Source of the DNA: Viola odorata
Taxonomy: Eukaryota > Streptophyta > Magnoliopsida > Malpighiales > Violaceae
Reading direction: 5' to 3'
Assembly (NCBI GenBank): GCA_963691705.1
Contig: OY829537.1
Location: 75,661,352-75,725,351, forward strand
DNA length: 64,000 nt
Positions 33,398 through 45,817 of this stretch are shown in pieces. The translations under genes and the position numbers were made by a program. Numbering within the stretch: position 1 is the stretch's first letter; every line of letters starts with the position of its first letter. Under the pieces are notes generated by a model. It saw only the letters and a list, made by a program, of their open reading frames with translations. It was not told the origin of the DNA and ran no database searches.

Positions 33398-34394
33398 ATG
33401 GGAAGAAGAAATGATGGATCAGATGATGGTAAATGGTCTAATGAAACTGAAAGGAAATTTTTATCAATATTGTACGAGAGAGTTAAGGTAGATCAAAATG
33501 GTACTCCTAGTTTTAAAGGTACGGATTGGCAAGACATGGATAACGATTTATACTTAGCTACCGGTGAACGATTTGGAGCAGTCAAGTTGTTGAGCAAATA
33601 CAATCGACTGCGATAAAAATATCGACAATTTTTAGATTTGTTAGACCATACATGAGTCACCTACCAATCAAGCTTAAACACTGTGAATGCATCTGAAGAG
33701 GTGTGGCAAATGTTGTTCATGGTATGTTACGTTTCCTTACAAGTTTCTTTAGTAATTCATATCATAAATTTTCTGAATTTTGATTAAATTCAATGTTGTT
33801 TATTTTCTTTGCAGAAAAATAAGAACTACAAGACATTTAGAAATAAAAGGTTGTAAGAACTATGAGCTCCTTGGTCAAGTGTTTAACAAATCTACCGCTA
33901 CTGGACATCTCCATCAAGCTTCTTCGCAATTGCCGCCAATCTCAGACGAATAGCGCCAAAATGAAGATGATTTTATGAAATATGGTGTTCATGTACCTGA
34001 AGATGGTCATGAAGTTGAAGGAGAAAAGTCTGGTGGTGGGAGCTCAAAAGGAAAACGTGTTGCAGACGATAATAGTCCAGGTTGTAGGCGTTTAAAAAAG
34101 AAAGGTTCTGGTAAGTGGGACACTTGTATGAAGGTGTTCGCATCTGTAAGTGCTAAGTCTGAATATTTTGCAGCAAAAATAAAGAAGTATACAGGAGAGC
34201 AACCTGAAGTTACAAGTCCAACGCGAGATGCATACTCTGTTTATCAGTGCATGGATGCGTTAGAGAGTTTAGATGATATTTCGGATGCCTTTTATAACAA
34301 TGCACTTGTTATGTTCAAAGAATCTCATTGGAGGAAAGTGTTCACCAAGATGTCCATTGTGAGGAGGAAGTCCTGGTTGAAGTCTTTAGAATGA
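33398..34394 (+). pseudogene. PIF/Harbinger ORF1, Myb/SANT-like DNA-binding protein
   Basis: Exon 1 (33398-33720) begins MGRRNDGSDDGKWSNETERK and shows the trihelix-type Myb/SANT fold (KWS...FKGTDWQDM...). Two in-frame stops near 33614 and 33655 break it. An intron 33721-33814 (GTATGT...TTGCAG) separates it from the second part. That part carries NYELLGQVFNKSTATGHLHQAS (frame broken), then a clean 139-residue stretch from 33975 with a basic CRRLKKKGSGK patch and a helical tail. The protein normally assists the transposase at the element ends. Confidence 0.75.
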
Positions 34395-34579
34395 TCGTGG
34401 CTTGTTTTAAAATCCAATAAACTTATTTTATGAGTTTTATTTGTAGGTTGTTTTCAAATGTTTATGACTTGGTTGTTTTGTATGCTGGTACAAGATAATG
34501 ACACTTATGTTAAATATTATTGTCAATTAACTTGTCAATTTATCTACTTTTTTTAATTGGTATAACTAATACAAAATAA

Positions 34580-35850
34580 TTGTTTAATAATACAAGTGAA
34601 ATGTCGCAATATTTTCAGAATATTTCTAATACTTCTGTTATTAATTCAAGTAGTGATAGTTCTACTAATGATGACGATGACGACTTGGAAGATGCTATGC
34701 TCCTCCTCTGTATGTTAATGGAAAGTGAAAATAGTTTTATTGAAAGAATACCTTGCCGCACATCTATGCTCACCGGTGGAGCATATGTTATTGAAGTTTT
34801 ACTGGGAAATCCAATTAGATGCTACAATAGTTTTTCGTATGAAGCCACATGTGTTTCTGAACTTATGTGATAGGTTGAGAGGGTTCAACTTATAGAAGTC
34901 ACGTACAACTAGTGTGGAAGAGGGTGTGGCAATGAGATTAAGTGTATTATGTCATAGAATAACTCAAAGGGTAGTGGCAGAACGATTTCAGCATTCAACT
35001 GCGACAGTCTCACGTTGGGTTAAGGAAGTGATGCGCGTTTTAGTTCGTTTAGGAACTCATTTGATCAGACATGTTGAAAGAGGACCCATTCAACCAGAAA
35101 TTCAAGCAAATGCTAGATGGTATCCATATTTTTAGGTATGCACGTTTATTAAAAATTAATGATGACTAAATAAAAAGAATTATGTTTGAATATTTAATTT
35201 ATCTATGTGTAATTTTTTGCCTTATAGAAATGCATAGGTGCTATAGATGGTACTCATGTCGCAGCTTGGTGTTCTGCAAACAAACAAAAAACTTTTCGGT
35301 GTAGAAAAGCACTTGTTACTGAAAATGTTATAGCGGCGTGTTCACATGATATGATGTTTACCTTTGTGTATATTGGTTGGGAAGGCACAACTAATAATTC
35401 ACGAGTCTTTCTTGATGCATTGACAAGACAAGATAATATTTTTTCTATGCCTGCAGCTGGTAAAATATTATTTTTGTAATTCATAATAATATTTATTAGC
35501 TGTTACATTAATGGTTTACTACTAAAGTTGATTGTTATTATTATCTTTTGCAGGCTACTATTATGCAGTTGATGCTGGTTATCCAAATATTCCTGGATTT
35601 TTAGCTCCTTATCGTGGTGAACGGTATCACTTAAATGATTTTCGTGGACGAGGAAGGATAACAAGAAAATATGCATTGTTTAACTATAGACATTCGTCAT
35701 TGTGAAATGTGATTGAAAGGGCTTTTGGCGTTCTGAAAGCTAGATTTTCAATCTTAATGTCCATTCCAAATTATTGTCTTCGTCATCAAAGGCAATATAG
35801 CTCTAGCTTGTTGTACATTACACAACTTTATTTGAATGGAAGATAGAGCT
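34580..35850 (+). pseudogene. PIF/Harbinger DDE transposase
   Basis: The N-terminus from 34580 has an acidic run and LTGGAYVIEVLLGNP. A frameshift follows; 34914-35135 carries the helix-turn-helix QHSTATVSRWVKEVM. After a break the catalytic residues occur in order: D in GAIDGTH (35246-35248), D in VDAGYPN (35571-35573, after a 94-nt intron 35460-35553) and E in VIERAFGVLKARF (35715-35717). A TGA at 35703-35705 precedes the last motif. This is the DDE_Tnp_4 type. All three acidic residues remain, but the frame is not continuous. Confidence 0.8.
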
Positions 35851-36752
35851 GATCGGCTATTCACAGAATATGGTACAGAAGGTCAGTAAAATTTAAACGA
35901 GAACGAAGCTATTGTGACGCAAGAAGGTATTCAAGTGGATATGTCCCAACAACAACTAATGAATGGGATTAGAGAAGATATTGCAGATCAATTATGCGCT
36001 AATTATAATAATTGTTAGAATATGAAGGAGTAACAAGTTAAATTAAGTACGTTTTGAATGTTCAAATTTGTAGTATTCACGTCATTAACAAAGAATTCAA
36101 GAGTATTTTATATGTATTTTATTTTCATAAACAGAATTATTATATTTATATTTGATCTTTAACACGAATAGATTTAGCATATCAAAATTACGATGGTAGA
36201 TACGACGTTTGCAGAATTTTCTAAATTTGTAGTGTTATTTCTGAAAAACTGGAAAATTTGTTGAAAATTTTCCATTTTGTAAAATGTTGCTGTGAAACAC
36301 ATTTTGGAATTTTTTTCAATTTTTTTGAAATTTTTTGAAAATTTAATGGCCCCTGTATGGCTTGTGCTTTTGAATTTAGACATGAATATATTTAGCATAT
36401 TTATATTTGATCTTTAACAAAGTTAAAATGAGCTTCTAAATTGTTTATTATTTAAAAAAAAAAAGCATTAACATTGTTTTTTAATTAAAATAAAATTGAT
36501 TTAATAAAAGTAGTAGATTTTGTTTTTCAAAAAAATAAAATATAGTTGTTAGGCGAATACAATTTTGAGTTTTTTAAGGCTGGAAAATAGAAGTTGGAAA
36601 ACAGAGAACGTACTGTAGCAGTGAAACAGAATTGAAAATTTTCTATTGTTTTTTAAAAACTGAAAATTTTGAAAAATGAAAAACAGAAAATAAAAAATAC
36701 AGAATTTTCTTGAACTAAACGCAGGCTTTTTCCGTGGAAAATAGTTTTGGGA
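35851..36752. other. PIF 3' flank and terminal repeats
   Basis: AT-rich, non-coding. It contains inverted copies of the left-end sequence at 36210-36290, and TTGGAAAACAGAG and related motifs at 36590-36727. Confidence 0.5.
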
Positions 36753-36880
36753 AATATAAATAAATATAAAATGCATTGTAAAGCGAGTAAGCGACATCCC
36801 TTCCCATTCAAACGCCTCAAAACCCTAAGCAGCCGCCGAGCTTTTTCCCACTCGCCCAGCTTCGCCGACCAAGAACCATC
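36753..36880 (+). promoter_or_regulatory. RPS26 core promoter and 5' UTR
   Basis: A TATA-like stretch (AATATAAATAAATATAAA, 36753-36770) and a telo-box AAACCCTAA (36820-36828) precede the ATG. Telo-boxes are typical of plant ribosomal-protein promoters. The upstream boundary is the PIF element. Confidence 0.6.
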
Positions 36881-38610
36881 ATGGTACAAATCTCAATCTC
36901 ATAACTTCGCATTGAATTTCTAATGAAATCAATCCAATTCCTGTAATATAATTCTCGTATTGTTTGTTTGTTTGGCCAAAAAAAAAAAGACTTTCAAGCG
37001 CAGGAATGGAGGACGCAACAAGCATGGCCGCGGCCACACCAAGTTCATCCGCTGCTCCAATTGCGGCAAGTGCTGCCCAAAAGTACAAATCTATGCCCAT
37101 ATTTTTATTTTGTCTATACTCGAGCTAGAATGTAACTGATATGCAGATATTGTTATGTTTTTTTTGTTTTTTGAATATTTAAAATCAAAGGACAAAGCCA
37201 TTAAGAGGTTCCTCGTTAGAAACATTGTTGAGCAGGCTGCAGTTAGGGATGTCCAGGAAGCATGTGTTTATGATGGTAAACCTTTATTTCATTGTGTTTT
37301 CACTACTTTAGTACTTATGTATGTGGTAATGCAATGATTGAATGTGCATATGATTGAGAGATTTGGTGTTTAGGGTATGTGCTTCCCAAGCTTTATGTCA
37401 AGATGCAATACTGTGTCTCATGTGCTATTCACTCGCGTGTTGTGAGGGTTCGCTCCACCACTGATAGAAGGAAACGTGAACCACCACAGCGCTTTATCAG
37501 ACGCAGGGTAATTTCTTTTCCCTTTACTGTTTACATTTGATTTTCGTTGTTCAACATAGGGCATTTTTTAAAAGTTTTACTTCATAGGATTTATGATTTG
37601 GTTGATGCACTTTATCCCCAAATAGTTTCTCAAAATTTGTGAGCTTTTGATTACATTATAACTTTACAAATTTGAGATGGATGTTGTCTGAATGTATTGG
37701 TGCATTGTGATTTGGTTTCAGTTAGTAGTCAATTTGGAAAAGGTATAGATCTGACTTTGAGTATCTATTCTTAAGTTTAGTGGTTCCTGTTTGTTAAAGT
37801 TTTTGGTTTTTTGTTCATCATTAATGAGCTATGGAGGTCTTTTCTTGACATTTTGTCTGCAGTAATTTGAATTGAAACCTTGATTGAACCTACCATCGGA
37901 AGGGATATGTTTTTTTGTTATTCCTGAGTCCTGAGTCTTTGGGTTTGAGTATGTGTCGATCAGTAGTTGTTAGAGATGATCTTGTGTTGATCAGCAGTTC
38001 GGAGGTTTGATGTATCAATGTGTTGTTTTTCCTTCAACAAATTATCAGTCAATTGTTTTGGTGTGCTTGTTAGGGTCTCAAGACTTCTAATCGGCTCCTG
38101 AGGGCATTGATTTCACTTAAAATGTTGCCAATTTTCATTGAATGCATCTGACTCTTTTACAGTAGTATGATCTGCTGTGCTTAATTTGTAGGGCCTAGTA
38201 TATATTTGGTGCATATATTTCTGCGTTTGTCCAATTGTTGGTTTTCTTTGCATATATTTCTGCATTTTATGATGTACAGTGGTCTTTCATCATCATTTTG
38301 TCACCAAATTCCTCTTCATTTTTTTTCTTCTAATTCCTAAAGTGTGGAAATTTGGGTTATGATCAGTAGTTCTTGGATATTGTATTGTCTTACATCTTGA
38401 ATTAGTTTTCCTGCTATGTGGCTGCCGTGATGTTTTTGTTTAAACTGCTCCTAAAGCAATGAAACCCTTATTGATTATTTATTGATTGTGCCTCGTTACT
38501 ATTTTTCCTTGAATTATCAGGATGATGCACCAAGGCCAGGGCAACCTGGTCAGGCTGGTGGAGCGCCACGACTTGCTGGGGCTGGTGCTGCGACTGCAGC
38601 TCGGGGCTAA
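36881..38610 (+). CDS. RPS26: Cytosolic 40S ribosomal protein S26, five exons
   Basis: Exons are 36881-36883 (ATG only), 36990-37082, 37191-37275, 37374-37507 and 38521-38610. All introns are GT-AG, and the joined frame is 134 codons plus TAA, the usual eS26 length in plants. The protein has a basic N-terminus ([16 protein letters not shown]), two zinc-binding CxxC pairs (CSNC and CVSC), the conserved [10 protein letters not shown] segment (spanning the exon 3-4 junction) and a Gly/Ala/Pro-rich C-terminus. It is part of the small-subunit platform near the mRNA exit site. A one-codon first exon is unusual but conserved in ribosomal protein genes. No disabling change is seen. The last intron is about 1.0 kb. 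Confidence 0.95.
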
Positions 38611-39480
38611 GAAGAAAAGTCTTTTTTTTCTGTATCTTTTAAATAAGCTGTCTGGAATTCTGGAGGTTAAGATTGTGTAGGATTGAAATCTCAGTGTTAA
38701 CTTTCTAAGCATATGTTGAAGTTGGAAGTTTTGATTATGGGATCGCTAGTAAACTGTCATGATTAGAACTTATTTTACAGCCGTTTGGTATCACTAAAAT
38801 TGAAAGAATTCAGTTCAGTTAGAATTCTTTTTGATTAATTTCCTTGATTAGTATAAGATTTTGGGATAAAGTTCAATTGAATTTGAATTCAACTATTCAA
38901 ATTTAGCAGAGATGAATTCGTGTCTGAAACGGTCTGATTTGCATAGAATTTAGTCTACTTTTAACTGTTATTTTCTTTTTTCTTAAATTGCGAATGGGAT
39001 CCGATTTTCCAGTGAGTAGATAGCGAATGAGAAATGAACCAAAGAGAGATAAAAAGACCCAAATGATGTGGAAGGATGGAGTTATGATTGAAATTTTGCA
39101 TAGAGATTTGCGTCACAGGTGCCATGGTTGTGCGCAGATCAAGCGAGGACATTGGACTGCATTGGATTACTATGGCTATTCTGATGGCTGAGAAAGAAGG
39201 AGATGAAGGTATCCATTAAAGAGATGAAGGTATCCATTAAAGCATTGCAGTCTAATGCAGACCAACTGTTTGTAAAAATGCCTTAACCAATAAATTAAAT
39301 GTTAAATAATAATATTTAATTTAAATTTGAAAATTGGAATCATTAATTAGGTTTAATTTAATAATCAGCTAAGGAAACAATCAGTAAAGTAAAAATATTT
39401 AAAATGAATTCATTTATTAATAATACCAAACAATATGTTCATTTTAATTCATTTGAATTATTTTAGTTACAAGTTATATA
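38611..39480. other. RPS26 3' flank
   Basis: AT rich. An AAATAAG sequence near 38640 may help 3'-end formation. GTTTGGTATCA near 38783 faces an inverted copy near 40315, which suggests an older inverted-repeat element around the Stowaway-like insertion. No gene. Confidence 0.5.
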
Positions 39481-40198
39481 CTCCCTCCGTCATTTTTTAT
39501 CAGACGCGAGGGAGTGAATCACGGTGTTTTAGGCAAGGGAGACAAAAGTCAGCATCGCCGCCACGTGTCACCCTCTGATTCGCCCATCCTTCATTTTCTC
39601 TCTCTTTTCTTTCTTTCTTTCTCTCTTTTCTTTCTTCCTCCCTCTGTCCGAATATTGCTCCGTTTGTGATCGTTTTCTATTCTCACCTCCGCCACAGAAA
39701 GGAGCGGAAGGACGTCTCGAGTCGGGAGAAGGTCGAATGGCACCATTCCGAGCTGCCACTCTCCGCCACGCGCCGCCGAAGCAACCAGAGCTCCGGTCAC
39801 GCGCCGCCACGCGCCGGCGCGTGCGGTGTCCGATTCAGCCGCGACCACCCTCGTTCTGCTCGGCTCGTCATTTCCGGCAATAATCTATGCTCGTCGCGCC
39901 ATTCCGATCAGCCAAACATGTTTTATTTTCGTTTTGAAATCGGAGGAGGAAAGATGAGAGAAAAACTTTTTCTGATTTTGCTGACACCTTCTTTTCCATG
40001 GCAGAGATACTATGATCAAATATGGTCCTTTAATTTTTTCGTTTCCCTTTTTTACCTTGTATGACGCGTGGCTCAGCAAGGAAACGATGGGCGTTTTTGA
40101 TAAAACACGAACTTAAGGGACCGAAATGGCAACAGCGTCAATTAATTGAAGGCAAGCGTTTTTTGGCTAGAACGACTACTAAAAAATGACGGAGGGAG
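39481..40198. mobile_element. Stowaway-like inverted-repeat element, 718 bp
   Basis: The 19-base terminal repeats (CTCCCTCCGTCATTTTTTA) match perfectly in inverted orientation and are flanked by TA on both sides (39479-39480, 40199-40200). The end sequence is the typical plant Stowaway/mariner motif. The interior (39560-39900) is GC rich with a CT-rich leader-like tract, unlike the AT-rich ends. No transposase. Confidence 0.85.
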
Positions 40199-40620
40199 TA
40201 CCAATCAATACAATTCATTCACCCTTCAAAAAAAAAAATACAATTCATTCATTAATTTAATTTTAATTGAACTCTATTAATGAAATGAATTGAACTCCTT
40301 TATAATTTGATACCAAACAGTCTAGAATGCAATCTCGTAAGCTATAGATGTTTGTCACCATGATTTTATGGATCAAGTCTAGCGGAACCTAACTGTGTCC
40401 AAATTCTTCGAAGTCAAAATAGCTGTTAATTCTTCACATTTTGAAAAATGTGTTTGGTAAAACTGTTTTTTTTTTATAACCTTTTCCTATTTGCATAATT
40501 TTTTAAAACAGGAAGCATATTTATGCTTAAAAAACTAGAAAAATAAACTGAAAAAAAAAAAATACCCAACGGACCCGTAAAAGAAAGAGACCCAATACTA
40601 AAAAGAAAAGAAAAGAAAAC
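40199..40620. other. AT-rich spacer
   Basis: Contains the outer inverted repeat partner (TTTGATACCAAACAGTC near 40310). Otherwise nothing recognised. Confidence 0.4.
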
Positions 40621-41107
40621 AGAAACCTAATTTGAAGGATCAGTGTTATTTATTTAAGATGATGCAATTAAAAGCACCTTCCAAGTGCAGAGACAGATCC
40701 CACTTAAGGACCCAATCAATTTTTTTTTTTACCAAGCCCAAATCCCTAGCCTCCGCCTCTCTTCCCTCCCCCTCATCCCTCATAGTCCAGACTTTGCCGA
40801 CTCTCAAACAAAACACAAAGCACACATGCTGAAAAATACATATAAAACGACAACAAAAATCATGCATAAGACTCTAACTAGACAATCTAGGTCACCTAAC
40901 TTAGTCTAGATTCGGAAAAAAAATTCATGCAACAAAAGAAAAACACACAAAAACACAAAAACATGTATGTACAGACAAGTCACAGAGAAACACCCTCACC
41001 ACACTAAAGGACACATTGTCCTCAATGTGTAAATGAGAGCTAAAATAAAAAGAAAGACACAATAAAAATAAAAGAAAAGGAAAGAGAAAGACACGACCTA
41101 GGGGCAT
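40621..41107 (-). other. Athila C 3' untranslated region, truncated
   Basis: On the minus strand, after ORF2, ACATTGAGGACAATGTG and TAGTGTGGTGAGGGTG resemble the B segment that follows ORF2 (GCATTGAGGTCAATGC, AAGTGTGGGGAGGG). No 3' LTR of C was found before the RPS26 flank. Confidence 0.5.
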
Positions 41108-43184
41108 TTACTGAGTTACAGGAGGTGGAGGCGGAGGTGGATTAGGTACTGACGGAGCAGAACCATCCCCTTCTTCAGAGGAGTCACTGGAATCGTTGCT
41201 GCTGCTAAAATGAGAGTCGACCTTGTTGCGTATGCGAGCGAAAACTTTATCCATAGCTTGGATAAACTTGAAGGAGACCTCAAGGAGGTTCTGGATGTGT
41301 TGGAATCTGTTCTCTTGCTGCACCAGAAATTTACTGAGCTGTTCCTGCTGGGCTTTCTCGATGTGCGTAAATAGAGCTTGCTGCTGATCAACCACGTGCC
41401 TCAACTGCTCCTTAGCATCCAACTGGTAGTCATGAAACAAATGCTGGTTTTCCGTGAAGACCTGCATCTGATCACGCTGCATGTAGAGGAGTTCCCATGC
41501 CCGTTCTGGAATTAACGGGTGGACAAAGTCTGCATCATCTGTTGGGTAACTTGTCTTTCCATCTTGGTCAAGATTAGGTTCTTTGTCTGCACTACTGGAA
41601 TTGGGGACCGCATCATTAAGCTGGATTGGTCTCAGCTTGAAATTGCCATTGACCTTCTTCCCATAGAGGTGGTCTGCTTGTAGTGTGAATCCTGTATTAA
41701 AACAAAGAAAGCCTTTTTCCTCGTGGAAATGGCCCATTTGGTCAAAAGCCTTAAGATCTATGATCTTAACAGTACAGGATAAATGCATATTCAGAGTGGA
41801 CAGATCAATACCCCTAGCAGTTGCAATGGAAGAAATAAGGGTGCCTAAGATCAGTTTAGGGATGGGGTCACATGCTTTTATTTGCCTTACAATCCAGTAG
41901 CCTAAGTTCACTCTCTTTTTATGCAGCATGCACCAAAGTAGAAAAACCTCAAGCTTAGAAATGTTGCCTGAGACGGTTGTCTTACCAGAGAGGTTAATGG
42001 AAATGATCCTTTGGAGCATCCTCAAAGTAGGATCTTGGATTTGGTGAGCCTTAGCATTCTTATCAAAATTCCCCTTAGGGTCACCAACTAGCTCCCTATA
42101 GGCTACTGTCTTATCCCAATCTGGGGGATAATCAGTCAAGGCATTTTTATACTCCTCAGAATTAACCTCATTCTCTTTGACAAATCCAAGCATGATATTG
42201 AAATCATTAACAGACAAGTGAGACCAAATATCAAGTAATCTAAAATTAACCACATTAGATGCGCCTAGATCAGGATTAGCCCTTCCATTGGCATACAATC
42301 TATCCTGATCTAGCCAGAAAAATGCATGGAATTCCAAACACAACTCAGCATAAGCAGGCAAATCAAGCTACAGAAAAGATTCCCACCCAATATTAATGAT
42401 AAATTGCCTAATCCTGTTACCCACACCCAAAGCATCGAGGAATGAAAAATCAAGAATAGCAAACTGGGTAATTTCACAAGCATGCTTCTCATTCAATCTA
42501 GCCCTAAGATCAGGGGTATCAGGCCTAAGATAACCATTTAATGAGCTTAAGGGGGGTAGGAATACCTTGGCAGTCTTGGCCACAGGCTTGGCCAAGACTG
42601 CAACTGCTTCTGCGTCTGAGTCATTGCCAGGTTCCTCTTCTTCCATTTTCTTCTTCCCTCATGCGGATGCTGAGCGCGTCCTCTTAGCTGGCAACTCTTC
42701 TTCATTAGCTGCATCAATCTTTCTCTTTCCTGTCCTCTTTTTCTCCTTTGTTAAACCCTGATCAGACGAGGGTTTAAAATCGACTGACTTCTTCGCGCTC
42801 TTCTTGTGAGCCACCTGTTTGGTTATGGAGGTAGGTTGCGGCTTCTCATCGGAGTCCATCTCCGAAATTACCTCAACATCTGGACTCCCCTCTTTGCTAA
42901 CCCTAGATTGGGTTTTTGGTTCTTCTGGGAGAAGAATCTTCCTAGCGTTTGGAGATTTCCCTTAGGGGACCCAGAAGTTGTGACAGTAGGAGGAGTGGAG
43001 AATACTTCTTTCTCAGGATGCTTGGGTGAACCGGACGGATTTTCCTTTATGGACATGATTTACCTTAAGCAGATCCTGTTTTGGATTTGTGAGAGAGGGA
43101 GATGGCGAAGAGATAGGAGATGTTTGATTTTTTGGAGGGGATTCTAGAGTGGCTGATTTCTTGGAAGATTTCTTTGATTTAACC
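41108..43184 (-). pseudogene. Athila C 3' ORF (ORF2)
   Basis: The start MVKSKKSSKKSA at 43184 is followed by a frame-broken Pro/Ser region. A long frame then runs 42859-41108 with only two stops (42659, 42368). It includes Lys/Arg clusters (KEKKRTGKRK, AKRTRS) and a conserved globular domain (42560-41640). That domain is shared with B ORF2: IGWE, YPxD, LRxLxRxxxxxxxGK and a WCMxxKKRVNLGxW-type core. It also has a coiled-coil/Gln-rich segment (41500-41330) and a Pro-rich tail. Pfam calls this 'putative plant transposon protein' as far as I recall. There is no membrane segment, so an envelope role is not supported. Confidence 0.7.
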
Positions 43185-43711
43185 ATGACTGGAGATAGTT
43201 GATCGTGGAGTGAATGTAGGAAGGTGGGGAGAGTTGGATGAGAACGGGTTGAGAGATTTTCGGTGAGAGAGAAAAATTAGGGATTTGATGGTTTAGTGGG
43301 AGATAAGGGGTTTATCTCATAATTATTTTCATTAATTAGAATTTGAAAAAGCTGAATTTTCAAATTCTAACCGTTACTCCTACTTTTTCTCCCTCTATTT
43401 GACACGTAATCTCCTTTCCCTCTTTCTTTCTTTTTATTTTTGCGCATCCTTTAATCCTCATTCTTTGAAGAAGGTTTGGCTTAGATCAAAAAGGCTTAGC
43501 CAAGCACCCTCACCACACTTTGTCTTTGCAAAACTCCTGAAGAAATTCCTGGAAGAAAAATGGGTCAGCAACTCTTTGAACAAACAATTTATTCACAAAT
43601 AAAAACAAAAAGAAGGAAAATAATAGAGGGGAAGGAAATGAATTAGAAAGCATGGGTTGCCTCCCATGTAGTGCCTTAGTTATTGTCCTAGGCATGACTC
43701 TGCTCTGTTTT
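43185..43711 (-). other. Athila C spacer between pol and ORF2
   Basis: Non-coding, with a C/T-rich minus-strand purine pattern as in B 51390-51955. No gene. Confidence 0.5.
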
Positions 43712-44287
43712 TCACTGAACCTCAGGTGGGTCTTCAACCACCTGGCTTTCCTCGAATGTTGCAAACCCTTCCAGGAATGGTTTTAGGCGCAATCCATTGA
43801 TTTTGAACACAATACCTGTCTTTTCATTCTTAATATCCACTGCACCATGAGGGTAGATGTTAGTGATAATATATGGGCCTTCCCATTTAGTCTTAAGCTT
43901 ACGTGGAAAGAGCTTAAATTGAGAATTGTACAGAAGGACCTTCCCTCCAAGTTGGAGGTTTTTCTCAACAATCTTCTTATCGTGATAAGCTTTCATTCGG
44001 ATCTTAGCTAAGAGCTGATTGTCGTAAGCTTGATTTCTTAGTTCCTCTATCTCGTGGATTTGAAGCTTCCTTTCTTCACCTGCTTGGTCGTACCTTAGAT
44101 TGCATTTCCGAATAGCCCAATAAGCTCTATGCTGCATACCTACTAGCAGATGGCACTCTTTCCCTTATACCAATTTATACGGAGTCATTCCTATGGGAGT
44201 TTTGTAGGCGGTCATGTATGCCCACAATGCATCATCCAGCCTTTGGCTCCAATCTCGCCGATCTAAACCAACTGTCTTAGCTAAGAC
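43712..44287 (-). pseudogene. Athila C integrase, C-terminal part
   Basis: Continues the integrase broken at 56611 by element B. The segment next to the insertion carries [12 protein letters not shown] and [12 protein letters not shown]. The part from 44137 carries the C-terminal GPYIITNIYPHGAVDI domain and ends PPEVQ. Target copy AAGAC lies at 44283-44287. Confidence 0.8.
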
Positions 44288-45812
44288 TGATATGCGTGTG
44301 TTTTCTAGATATTTTCTCTCTAATTTTGTATGTTTTCCCTCCTTGATGCTACTAACTTGCTCTATTTTCAATACTTTTGCCAGATCTAGCCCTGGAGGAG
44401 AAAAAGACAGAAAGCACACGCTTTGGGATGGAATTGAGCAGCTTTGGAAGTCTCCCAGTCTTCGTCGAGGCCTAGACATATTTCCTCAGTTGAGCCCTAG
44501 ATGCGCGCATTCGTGTCCAGCCCGGGACTATCTGTGAAGCCAAAAAGTGCTGCGTTTTGCCCTCGATCAGAAGCTGCACGTGCTTGCAATCCATCTTGGA
44601 GCGCACGAAGAGAGACGCCAGCGAGATTCCTCTCTGATCCCTTTTGAGCATCCTAGGAATATTCTCCCTAGGACGTGGTCCAGCCCAGCTGTCCCTTTCC
44701 TCCCATTTTGTCTTCTTCCCTTAGCTGGATTTGTCCTCTAGTTAGCTTAGGGTTGTATATAAACAGTAACTTTAGGATTTTTAGGGTAAGCAACATTGGT
44801 AGGAGGCAGAAATCAGCATACTTTCTATTTTTCTCCCTTCTTTGGGATTTGTTCCTCCATCTTCAAGCTGTAGCCGCCGACCAGCCTTACTCTTTCACCG
44901 GAGCTTTTCAGCTCCGGCTGGTATTTAATAGTTTTCTTCCCATTTTCTTGTTTTCCTTTTATGCTTGTTATCAAATCTATTTATATTTATGTTATTATGA
45001 GTATGAGTAGCTAGATCGTTTCGTCTTAGCAAAGGTTTTTCCAAGGGTTGCAAGGGTAGTTGTGAAGCCTTAATGTTCTTCATAAACTCTTATGCGTGTA
45101 TTTAATCTCTTGCCATTTTACTATCATATTGCACTGGATCTATAGAAGCCTGATCAACTGCTGTATTTTCCTTTGTAATTACTGCCATTTCTTTAGAATC
45201 AGTAGGCACCTAGCCCGGAGTCATCAGATTGCTGGTCCAATCCGGCTAGGGTTGGAGCTTAACTAGGGTGGATCTGACAACGTCTTGCCCTAGACGTGTC
45301 TTCCTCCACTTCATGGGCCTCTGGATCTCCCCATAAACGAACCTTGGGGAAGGACGGAGTGTCAAGGTCTCTCCCATAAGCGTACGTTGGGCGAGACTTC
45401 TCTTACGAAGGTAGACTGGAGGCCTAAGCGTACCTGGCCTCTATAGCACGTCTGCACTGTGAGAGTGGAATATCCTTAAGCTGATGACCAACTAGGCCTA
45501 GACGCAACCCGCAGAATCACTTTGCTAAGACTCTTTCCTATTATCTGATTTACCCCTCTTGTGATACTGTTTTATTGCCTTTAGATAATTTTTACTTTAT
45601 TTAGTTCACTTGTTAGCTTTAGTATCCAAATATCGCTGGTTAATTTCATTAGCCAGCCTAAACCCCCCCAGTGTTACTTGTTACTGTTTAGACCTGGACA
45701 TACACTATGAACAGAATATTACCATTAATCCTTGTGGTTCGACTCTGATTTGCCCTATACACATTTATTGTGCATTTTGCTAGCAGAAAATATTACTTTT
45801 GAGTGACGATCA
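44288..45812 (+). repeat. Element B 5' LTR
   Basis: 1525 bp, with TATATAAA at 44756-44763 as the likely core promoter. Nearly identical to 55080-56605. Confidence 0.93.
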
Positions 45813-45817
45813 AATTT

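Larger units (their letters stand above)
31507..36727 (+). mobile_element. PIF/Harbinger DNA transposon, decayed
   Basis: Terminal segments GGGGTTGTTTAGTT (31507) and the reverse complement of AACTAAACGCAGGC (36715-36727) resemble each other. Longer subterminal inverted repeats pair 31560-31660 with 36210-36290. Inside are a Myb/SANT ORF1 and a DDE transposase, both on the plus strand, the two-gene layout of PIF/Harbinger. No clean 3-bp target duplication was found, so the ends are approximate. Confidence 0.7.

Noticed and set aside
39591..40064. Host protein in the Stowaway-like element
   Set aside because: ORFs occur on both strands with no recognisable domain. Open frames are expected in GC-rich DNA.
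43399..43764. ORFs in the Athila C pol-ORF2 spacer
   Set aside because: Short, low complexity, and not matched by the corresponding spacer in B.
44165..44537. ORFs crossing 44287/44288
   Set aside because: They fuse Athila C integrase with the element B LTR, or lie within the LTR (repeated identically at 55036-55329).
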